From an uncultured Alphaproteobacteria bacterium (GTDB taxonomy: Bacteria; Pseudomonadota; Alphaproteobacteria; CAKMZR01): 9,937 bases of DNA. Below are positions 1-5,300 of this stretch, in pieces. Each line of letters starts with the position of its first letter. Positions within the stretch are counted from its first letter, which is position 1. The notes under the pieces were generated by a model. The model made no database searches. It was given only the letters and a program-made list of their open reading frames with translations, and was not told where the DNA came from. The position numbers and the translations under genes are program-made. The stretch spans positions 1-9,937 of the forward strand of contig CAKMZR010000047.1 in NCBI GenBank assembly GCA_929200455.1, in the 5' to 3' direction.

Positions 1-65
1 CTCCTACCCCCCCCCTCTATTGATTTCTATCCTCAATGTCACCATATTCTTTATTGTATCCTTTA

Positions 66-93
66 TTGTCGGGAAAAAAAAGTCTGCTATAAT
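66..93 (+). promoter_or_regulatory. Sigma70-type promoter of ftsH-glmM
   Basis: A -35-like TTGTCG (66-71) and a perfect -10 TATAAT (88-93) are 16 bases apart. A TG one base upstream of the -10 (85-86) gives an extended -10 element. The expected transcription start is near 100, leaving a leader of about 35 bases before the ftsH GTG. The match is seen directly; activity is inferred. No heat-shock-type element was recognised, although ftsH is often under RpoH in proteobacteria. Confidence 0.65.
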
Positions 94-134
94 ACACCCA
101 TCCCTACTCCAAATCTCGAAAGGTCTCCTCACTC

Positions 135-2057
135 GTGCCACCCTTCATCAAAAATCTACTCATCTGGATCGGCATCTTCGTCGTCGCTCTTCTCCTTTTC
201 AACTACTTCCAAGGCGAATCTCAAGACACTACCCTCGCCACAAAACCATACTCCTCCTTCCTGCTCGAACTCAATAACCAAAACGTCAGCAGCGTCACCA
301 TCAAAGACCAACAACTCGTAGGGACCCTACACAACGGAACTCGCTTTCGTACTTACATCCCTAATGACCCCTCCCTCATCAATAAACTCGTCGAAAATAA
401 AGTCGCTATCGACGTCGCCCCTCAGGTCGAAAACTCATCCCCCTTCATCTCCCTCCTCATTAATTGGCTCCCCATGATCTTTATCATCGCCGTATGGATA
501 TTTCTCATGCGGCAAATGCAAGGCGGAGGCGGACGTGCCATGGGATTCGGCAAATCTCGCGCCAGACTCCTTACAGAACATACCGCTAAAGTCACCTTCA
601 ACGATGTCGCCGGAATCGAAGAAGCCAAACAAGAACTCGAAGAAGTCGTCGAATTCCTTCGTCAACCCAAAAAATTTCAACGCTTGGGCGGGAAAATTCC
701 AAAAGGAGTCCTCCTTGTCGGGCCCCCAGGGACAGGAAAAACTCTCACCGCCCGTGCCGTTGCCGGTGAAGCCAATGTGCCTTTCTTCACCATCTCAGGT
801 TCAGACTTTGTCGAAATGTTCGTCGGCGTAGGTGCAAGCCGTGTGCGGGACATGTTCGAACAAGGCAAGAAAAATGCCCCCTGCATCATCTTCATCGATG
901 AACTCGATGCCGTCGGACGCCATCGCGGTGCCGGACTCGGCGGAGGAAACGATGAACGAGAACAAACACTCAACCAACTCCTCGTCGAAATGGACGGATT
1001 CGAATCCAATGAAGGCGTCATTCTCATCGCCGCCACAAACCGTCCCGACGTACTCGATCCCGCCCTCCTCAGGCCCGGACGATTTGATAGACAAGTCGTC
1101 GTTCCCAATCCGGATGTCAAAGGACGCGAAAAAATCCTCAAAGTCCATGCCAAAAAAGTTCCCCTCTCCGCTGACGTCAGCCTCAAAACCATCGCACGCG
1201 GAACTCCAGGATTCTCAGGTGCGTCCCTCGCAAATCTCATCAATGAAGCCGCTCTCCTTAGCGCGAGACGAAACAAAAGAAGCGTCTCCATGCAGGAAAT
1301 GGAAGACGCAAAAGATAAAGTCCTCATGGGAAGCGAACGACGATCTCTCGTCATGTCAGAAGAAGAACGCCGACTTACCGCTTACCACGAAGCAGGACAT
1401 GCCCTCGCCACCGTCTACAGCCCCGCTTCCGACCCCATACATAAAGCCACCATCGTGCCCAGAGGACGCGCGCTTGGAATGGTCATGCGACTCCCAGAAC
1501 GTGACGACCTCTCTCTCACCCTCGAAAAAATTAAAGCCAACCTCGTCGTCGGCATGGGCGGCAGAATCGCAGAAGAAATCATCTTCGGAAAAGACAAAAT
1601 TACTACCGGAGCTTCCAGCGACATAAAAATGATCACAGAACTCGCAAGACGCATGATAACAGAATGGGGCTTCAGCGAAAAATTAGGGACCGTTCGCTAT
1701 AACGAAAATCAAGATGAAGTCTTCCTCGGACACTCCGTCGCACGATCCCAAAATATCTCCGAAGAAACCGCTACCATCATCGATACCGAAATTCGTCGCG
1801 TCGTCGATGACGCCACCTTAACTTGCCGCAATATCCTCAAAAAACATCTCGACCAGCTCGAAATTATCGCTCAAGCCCTACTCGAGTACGAAACTCTCAA
1901 TAAACCCGATATCGACGCTCTCTTGCGAGGGGAAACCCTCAATAGAGACGATGATGACTCCCCCGAAGGAGATGAACCCACAAACTCCGTACCTTCAAGT
2001 CGGGGAGAGTGGAAACCTTCCTCGGGAAATAATAATCCCTCTCCTCAGGGAGCCTAG
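135..2057 (+). CDS. ftsH: ATP-dependent zinc metalloprotease FtsH
   Basis: Membrane-anchored AAA+ protease that unfolds and degrades misassembled membrane proteins and selected short-lived cytosolic regulators. The 640 residues match the usual FtsH length. Two membrane segments lie at about 7-23 and 104-125, enclosing a periplasmic domain. The AAA module has Walker A GPPGTGKT (196-203), Walker B IDELD (254-258) and the second region of homology with its arginines in LLRPGRFDR (R316, R319). The protease domain has the zinc site HEAGH (418-422) and the expected third ligand Asp496. The tail after about 600 is acidic, then Gly/Ser/Pro/Asn-rich, typical of FtsH ends. The start is a GTG at 135, chosen because it places the first membrane segment directly at the N-terminus; the ribosome site is weak (AAAGG at 119-123). 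glmM follows after 20 bases, so co-transcription is likely. Every catalytic residue checked is intact. Confidence 0.98.
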   Translation: MPPFIKNLLIWIGIFVVALLLFNYFQGESQDTTLATKPYSSFLLELNNQNVSSVTIKDQQLVGTLHNGTRFRTYIPNDPSLINKLVENKVAIDVAPQVENSSPFISLLINWLPMIFIIAVWIFLMRQMQGGGGRAMGFGKSRARLLTEHTAKVTFNDVAGIEEAKQELEEVVEFLRQPKKFQRLGGKIPKGVLLVGPPGTGKTLTARAVAGEANVPFFTISGSDFVEMFVGVGASRVRDMFEQGKKNAPCIIFIDELDAVGRHRGAGLGGGNDEREQTLNQLLVEMDGFESNEGVILIAATNRPDVLDPALLRPGRFDRQVVVPNPDVKGREKILKVHAKKVPLSADVSLKTIARGTPGFSGASLANLINEAALLSARRNKRSVSMQEMEDAKDKVLMGSERRSLVMSEEERRLTAYHEAGHALATVYSPASDPIHKATIVPRGRALGMVMRLPERDDLSLTLEKIKANLVVGMGGRIAEEIIFGKDKITTGASSDIKMITELARRMITEWGFSEKLGTVRYNENQDEVFLGHSVARSQNISEETATIIDTEIRRVVDDATLTCRNILKKHLDQLEIIAQALLEYETLNKPDIDALLRGETLNRDDDDSPEGDEPTNSVPSSRGEWKPSSGNNNPSPQGA

Positions 2058-2077
2058 TTTTCCCTAAGGTCCTTCCC

Positions 2078-3424
2078 ATGAATTTGCCCCTCTTTGGTAC
2101 AGACGGCATACGAGGCTCTGCCAACAGTTTCCCCGTCGACCCCTTCTCCGTTCTCAAAGTCGCCATGCTCCTCGGACATAACTTCAAAAATGGCGACCAC
2201 AAACACCGAATCATCATCGGAAAAGATACACGACTCAGCGGCTATATGCTCGAAAATGCCATGACCGCTGGATTTATCGCTATGGGATTCGATGTCATCC
2301 TGGTCGGACCCCTTCCTTCTCCCGCCATCTCCATGCTCATACGATCCTTTCGGGCCGACCTCGGAGTCATGATTTCCGCTTCACACAACCCATACGAAGA
2401 CAACGGAATCAAAATATTCGGACCCGATTCCAGAAAACTTTCCGACGAAAAACAAAACATCATCACCCATCAGTTCTATAACGAAACCATCTCTCCCGTA
2501 CCATCCGCTCTTATGGGAAAAGCACGACGCGACAAAAATGCTCCAGGGCGCTACATCGAATACCTCAAAAATACACTACCCCCGGACATCTCCTTTGACG
2601 GGATGAAAATCGTTGTCGACTGTGCCCATGGTGCCGGCTATCGCATCGCTCCCCAAGTACTTTTCGAACTCGGTGCCCAAGTCATCCCTATCGGCGTCAA
2701 TCCTGACGGCACCAATATCAATCTCAACTGCGGTGCCACAAACACCCTCATGTTGTCAGAACGCGTCATCAGTGAAAACGCCGATATCGGACTCGCTCTC
2801 GATGGCGACGCCGACAGACTGCAGGTCGTCGACCATCTTGGAAACCCTATCGAAGGCGAGCAAATTCTCGCCCTTATCGCTCAACACTGGAAACTTCACG
2901 GAAAATTGCGTCAAAACACCATCGTCTCAACCATAGACGCCAATATAAGCCTTGCCCATTTCCTCAAAAGTCAAGGAATCGACCTCAAAAGTACAAATGT
3001 CGGCGATCGTCATGTGCACCGTACAATGATGGAAAACGGATTCAATCTCGGAGGAGAACCTTCCGGACACATCATTATGAGCGACTTTTCAGAAAGTGGA
3101 GACGGCATCCTTGCAAGCCTCCATCTCTTATCTATTTTGTGTCAAAAAAATGTCCGAATTGGAGACGTCCACCCTTTGTTCAAAGCCGTACCCAAAAAAC
3201 AATTCAATCTTCCCATCATAAACTCTGATCCCATGGAAGACAGTCACGTGCAAAAAATCGTAGCCGATCTTTCACTCTCTATTCAGGAAAAACATGGAGG
3301 AAAACTCCTCGTCAGACGATCAGGAACCGAACCCGTCATTCGTGTAACCGTAGAAGTCAAAGACCCAAAAATTGCAGACAGTGTCGCAGGAGAGGTCACA
3401 AACGCTATCAGAGCCGCGTCCTAA
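2078..3424 (+). CDS. glmM: Phosphoglucosamine mutase GlmM
   Basis: Interconverts glucosamine-6-phosphate and glucosamine-1-phosphate, the step leading to UDP-GlcNAc for peptidoglycan and lipopolysaccharide. The 448 residues are full length. It opens with the family N-terminus (FGTDGIRG). The phosphoserine loop ISASHNP has catalytic Ser102; the metal loop is DGDADR (242-247); the sugar-binding loop is GGEPSGH (325-331); the C-terminal phosphate-binding loop is RRSGTEP (413-419). These four signatures in this order and the length distinguish GlmM from phosphomannomutase or phosphoglucomutase relatives. AAGG at 2066-2069, eight bases before the ATG, is a good ribosome site. It is downstream of ftsH by 20 bases, an arrangement common in proteobacteria, and probably shares its promoter. 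The last four bases overlap the 3' end of convergent gcrA. Confidence 0.97.
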   Translation: MNLPLFGTDGIRGSANSFPVDPFSVLKVAMLLGHNFKNGDHKHRIIIGKDTRLSGYMLENAMTAGFIAMGFDVILVGPLPSPAISMLIRSFRADLGVMISASHNPYEDNGIKIFGPDSRKLSDEKQNIITHQFYNETISPVPSALMGKARRDKNAPGRYIEYLKNTLPPDISFDGMKIVVDCAHGAGYRIAPQVLFELGAQVIPIGVNPDGTNINLNCGATNTLMLSERVISENADIGLALDGDADRLQVVDHLGNPIEGEQILALIAQHWKLHGKLRQNTIVSTIDANISLAHFLKSQGIDLKSTNVGDRHVHRTMMENGFNLGGEPSGHIIMSDFSESGDGILASLHLLSILCQKNVRIGDVHPLFKAVPKKQFNLPIINSDPMEDSHVQKIVADLSLSIQEKHGGKLLVRRSGTEPVIRVTVEVKDPKIADSVAGEVTNAIRAAS

Positions 3425-3774
3425 GCCGCAACCTCACCGCTCTCTATCTTGCGACGGTAGGCCTCTTGACGGTGCTCCGCGCAATAGGGATAACCAGGAT
3501 CCACAGGATTGCCACAATAATAAAAATTAGGACCTCCCGGCGTACCCTCAGGCCACTGACAAGTACGCGACCTCATATAAGCCGCATCCACAGCACGCTC
3601 CTCCCTCTTCACATTGCTCTTCACCGCCGCTGAAAGTCCTAGCCTGTTCGCCTTGCCTATCACCGCATTCCTCGTCACACCATCGCCCAACTTCTCAGAT
3701 ATCTGGCGGGCCGTGTAACCACCTTGCCACAAGTCCACAAGCATCTTCACCCTCTCGTCATTCCATTTCGACAT
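3421..3774 (-). CDS. gcrA: GcrA-family cell-cycle transcriptional regulator
   Basis: GcrA is an alphaproteobacterial factor that binds sigma70-RNA polymerase and activates promoters carrying methylated GANTC, coupling transcription to replication through the CcrM methylase. Residues 1-47 are the conserved DNA-binding domain, including the signature TRNAVIGKANRLGLS (34-48). The C-terminal part has the second family block around CQWPEGTPG (72-80) and CGNPV (87-91), ending CAEH (98-101); Cys72, Cys87, Cys98 and His101 could bind a metal, which is inference. At 117 residues it is shorter than Caulobacter GcrA (about 170), mainly in the linker. ATG at 3774 is chosen because family members start MSxW; a GTG one codon upstream (3777) is also possible. 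AGGGAG (3785-3790) serves either start. Unlike its neighbours it favours G- and T-ending codons: 8 of 9 valines are GTG. Confidence 0.93.
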   Translation of the reverse strand: MSKWNDERVKMLVDLWQGGYTARQISEKLGDGVTRNAVIGKANRLGLSAAVKSNVKREERAVDAAYMRSRTCQWPEGTPGGPNFYYCGNPVDPGYPYCAEHRQEAYRRKIESGEVAA

Positions 3775-3810
3775 CACTACAAAACTCCCTAAATCACGTT
3801 AAAATAACAC

Positions 3811-3838
3811 ATATTAGGTACAACCGTATACGCACCAA
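3811..3838 (-). promoter_or_regulatory. Candidate promoter of gcrA
   Basis: Read on the minus strand, TTGGTG (complement of 3833-3838) and TAATAT (complement of 3811-3816) are separated by 16 bases. This predicts a start near 3804 and a leader of about 30 bases. The match is moderate. The -35 lies in a duplicated AACCGTA...ACCAAA sequence that could be an operator. Other weak pairs exist in this AT-rich stretch. Confidence 0.35.
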
Positions 3839-4104
3839 ACCGTACATACCAAAGCATAACCTCGTACAATAACACATTAACACTGTTCGGTGATATATGC
3901 AATAGATTTTGTAGGAAGAAATGAAAAATTCCACTCCATATAGCCATACACACTCCCCTTTGTTGATCCCTACACACTATACACACACCCCCTACACCCA
4001 CTCCATCTTGTAGCAAACATCCTCTCCATCCACAACAATTCAAAACCAATACCCCATATCGACTTCCCCTCCAACACATCATCACCATATGCCAAAAAAT
4101 TCTC
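3839..4104. other. Low-complexity C/A-rich intergenic stretch
   Basis: Part of the 549-base gap between gcrA and popZ. On the plus strand it is rich in C, A and T and very poor in G, with CA-type runs around 3949-4002. I see no tRNA, no convincing gene and no terminator. A 118-codon open frame on the minus strand (3789-4145) is judged non-coding: it resembles no family I recognise, is oddly rich in Cys and Trp, and is overlapped by both predicted promoters. Confidence 0.5.
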
Positions 4105-4133
4105 TTGTCCTCGCACGCAAAAAATCTTATAAT
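4105..4133 (+). promoter_or_regulatory. Near-consensus sigma70 promoter upstream of popZ
   Basis: TTGTCC (4105-4110) and a perfect TATAAT (4128-4133) with the optimal 17-base spacer. This is the best promoter match in the window. The predicted start near 4140 gives popZ a leader of roughly 180 bases, long for a single gene and containing the hairpins at 4209-4286. Activity is inferred. Confidence 0.65.
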
Positions 4134-4158
4134 CTCATCAAGCACTTTCTCTTTCCTC

Positions 4159-4186
4159 TTGATTCACTTCGCCGCAGGTTTATTTA
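4159..4186 (+). promoter_or_regulatory. Possible second popZ promoter overlapping a GANTC site
   Basis: TTGATT (4159-4164) and TATTTA (4181-4186) are separated by 16 bases. The -35-like hexamer overlaps GATTC (4161-4165), a GANTC motif methylated by CcrM in many Alphaproteobacteria. GcrA is known to act at weak sigma70 promoters with methylated GANTC. The -10 is poor, so this is a candidate only. Confidence 0.25.
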
Positions 4187-4208
4187 ACTTGAAAAAAAAT
4201 GGCGAATC

Positions 4209-4286
4209 ATATGGAGTAGCATAAAGTGCGTGGTCGGGCCTTATGCCCTCCGCAATATAGTCGTGAAGCCTCTCTTCGTCGCTTCA
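4209..4286 (+). promoter_or_regulatory. Structured leader with two stem-loops upstream of popZ
   Basis: Stem 1 pairs ATATGGAG (4209-4216) with CTCC (4248-4251) and ATAT (4255-4258), then GCATAA (4219-4224) with TTATGC (4241-4246). That is 14 base pairs with a small internal loop, a three-base bulge and a 16-base apical loop. Stem 2 pairs TGAAGC (4264-4269) with GCTTCA (4281-4286) around an 11-base loop. An alternative hairpin GGGC/GCCC (4236-4239 with 4245-4248) would exclude stem 1. I recognise no Rfam family. It could be a cis-regulatory leader or a small RNA; the ribosome site of popZ (AGGGA, 4310-4314) lies 24 bases downstream. Confidence 0.4.
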
Positions 4287-4323
4287 ATCATTCGCTAGAA
4301 TTTCGTGTCAGGGATTTGTAACT

Positions 4324-4770
4324 ATGGCTCAGCAAGAACCTTCAATGGAAGACATCCTCTCATCCATCCGCGATATCATCGCAGAGGAAGATGGTGGACA
4401 ACCCCAAGCCAATGCCGGAGCTGCCGCTCAAGCTGCCGCAACCAACGAACCCGTCGTCCTCGACCGGCGTGTCGCTTCCCCTTCCATGGGAAGACGACCC
4501 TCCGCTTCCGGGATGCGAATCATGGCAGACGAAACCGAAATCTCAGGCATAAGCTCCTTCGCAGAACTCGATGAAGCCATCCGACTCGGACGCGTCGGCG
4601 ATACCCTCGCAGACGTCGTCATCACCATCCTACGCCCCATGCTCAAAGACTGGATCGATGAAAACCTTCCCGATATGGTCGAAGACCTCATCCAAAAAGA
4701 AATTAGACGACTCGCCGAAGGCGGACGCAAAAAACGTATCGTTGAAGACCTCGGAGACCTTCCAGACTAA
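4324..4770 (+). CDS. popZ: PopZ-family polar organizing protein (DUF2497)
   Basis: PopZ forms a network at the cell poles of Alphaproteobacteria and anchors the chromosome origin through ParB, along with cell-cycle signalling proteins. Two conserved blocks identify the family. The N-terminal helix EPSMEDILSSIRDIIAEE (5-22) is the partner-binding segment. The C-terminal block (about 94-135), with LRPMLKDWIDENLPDMVEDL (103-122), is the oligomerisation region. Between them is a short linker rich in Ala, Gln and Pro (about 23-70) without the long acidic Pro/Glu/Asp stretch of Caulobacter PopZ, and total length (148) is below the Caulobacter protein (about 177). AGGGA at 4310-4314, nine bases from the ATG, supports the start. 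It is divergent from gcrA. In many relatives valS follows popZ; here a repeat tract follows instead. Confidence 0.92.
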   Translation: MAQQEPSMEDILSSIRDIIAEEDGGQPQANAGAAAQAAATNEPVVLDRRVASPSMGRRPSASGMRIMADETEISGISSFAELDEAIRLGRVGDTLADVVITILRPMLKDWIDENLPDMVEDLIQKEIRRLAEGGRKKRIVEDLGDLPD

Positions 4771-4803
4771 AGTCAAGGCAAACTCCCTACCTCACGACTC
4801 CCA

Positions 4804-5143
4804 GCATTTCTGCTCCTCGCCTTTCTGCTTGTTGCATTTTTGTTCACTGCGTTTCTGCCCATGACCTTACCTCTCATTGCACTTCTGTTCATTGTATTTC
4901 TCCTCCTTGTCTTCCCACTCCTTGCCTTCCCGCTCGCGGCCCTCCTCATCCTTGCATTCCTATTCTCTCTATTCCCCCTCCTCGCATTCCTACTCCTTGC
5001 TTTCTCACTCCTCACCTTCCTACTCCTTGCTTTCTCACTCCTCACCTTCCTATTCCTTGCGTTCCCGCTCCTCGCATTCCTGCTCCTTGCTTTCCCTTTC
5101 CTTACCTTCCTATGCCTTGCATTCCCACTCCTCGCTTTCTCGT
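4804..5143. repeat. Pyrimidine-rich minisatellite, 22 units of 15 bp
   Basis: Twenty-two consecutive units of exactly 15 bp plus a 10-base partial unit fill 4804-5143 without a single insertion or deletion. The consensus is GCATTCCTACTCCTT. Units 1-12 (4804-4983) are more diverged; units 13-22 (4984-5133) are more uniform and include an exact 30-bp duplication (4987-5016 and 5017-5046), a sign of recent expansion. The plus strand is mostly C and T. Repeat positions 3 and 9 carry all four bases, position 5 is invariant and position 12 is C in 21 of 22. The tract begins 33 bases after the popZ stop. I see no CRISPR character, since there are no spacers. Confidence 0.95.
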
Positions 5144-5145
5144 AG
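4861..5145 (+). CDS. Possible hydrophobic pentapeptide-repeat ORF
   Basis: The 15-bp repeats read on the plus strand in the popZ frame give a run of five-residue units, typically A-F-(L/P/S)-L-L, ending at TAG 5143-5145. From the first in-frame ATG (4861) this is 94 residues, almost all hydrophobic. In favour of coding: the two four-way variable repeat positions fall on third positions of four-fold degenerate codons (GCN and CTN/CCN/TCN), and the Phe codon varies almost only between TTT and TTC. Against: there is no ribosome site, the composition is extreme, two other frames are also open because pyrimidine tracts lack stop codons, and no family is recognised. The frame is open back to the popZ stop, so a readthrough product is another possibility. 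It may not be translated at all. Confidence 0.2.
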   Translation: MTLPLIALLFIVFLLLVFPLLAFPLAALLILAFLFSLFPLLAFLLLAFSLLTFLLLAFSLLTFLFLAFPLLAFLLLAFPFLTFLCLAFPLLAFS

Positions 5146-5228
5146 GGTGGAGGCGTTCCGATCCCCCTCCTCCTCAAGTGACGATTTCGCTCCTGCAAAA
5201 ATGCAAAAAAAAATCAATTCCACCCTAC
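5142..5228. repeat. 10-bp perfect inverted repeat after the minisatellite
   Basis: GTAGGGTGGA (5142-5151) is exactly complementary to TCCACCCTAC (5219-5228), with 67 bases between. The left arm starts inside the last partial repeat unit. The enclosed segment includes an A9 run (5205-5213) and TGCAAAAATGCA (5194-5205). The loop is too long, and no T-run follows, for a standard intrinsic terminator. It could fold in RNA or be a protein site. Confidence 0.5.
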
Positions 5229-5300
5229 CTTGTCTGTACACCATCACCCAAACATCTGTTAGGATAACGTCGAACTCCTATCAACCCCCGTTATAGCACC

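Noticed and set aside
677..1354. 225-codon minus-strand frame inside ftsH
   Set aside because: Antisense shadow of a strongly conserved AAA protease gene; no family resemblance.
3789..4145. 118-codon minus-strand open frame whose stop overlaps the gcrA ribosome site, with a purine-rich stretch before its GTG
   Set aside because: The protein is rich in Cys and Trp with no recognisable domain, both predicted promoters overlap it, and the G/T-rich strand lacks A-containing stop codons, so openness is expected. The ribosome-like site is just the complement of a pyrimidine run.
4201..4300. tRNA, SRP RNA or 6S RNA in the popZ leader
   Set aside because: No T-arm consensus, no SRP apical loop signature and no long rod with a central bubble; the hairpins do not match these RNAs.
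4804..5143. CRISPR array
   Set aside because: The repeat units are contiguous, 15 bp and diverged, with no spacers and no cas genes in the window.
4773..5198. Minus-strand frame across the minisatellite giving an Arg/Lys/Ser/Asn-rich repeat protein
   Set aside because: Starts with TTG, and the four-way variable repeat positions would cause N/K and S/R replacements; the plus-strand popZ frame explains the variation better.
4877..5296. Plus-strand Ser/His-rich frame over the repeats and following gap
   Set aside because: Open only because the pyrimidine tract has few stop codons; substitution pattern does not fit its third positions, and it leads into the rlpA upstream region.
5219..5300. Promoter directly upstream of rlpA
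   Set aside because: TTGTCT (5230-5235) and TAGGAT (5260-5265) are 24 bases apart, too far, and no better -35/-10 pair was found, so I do not claim one.
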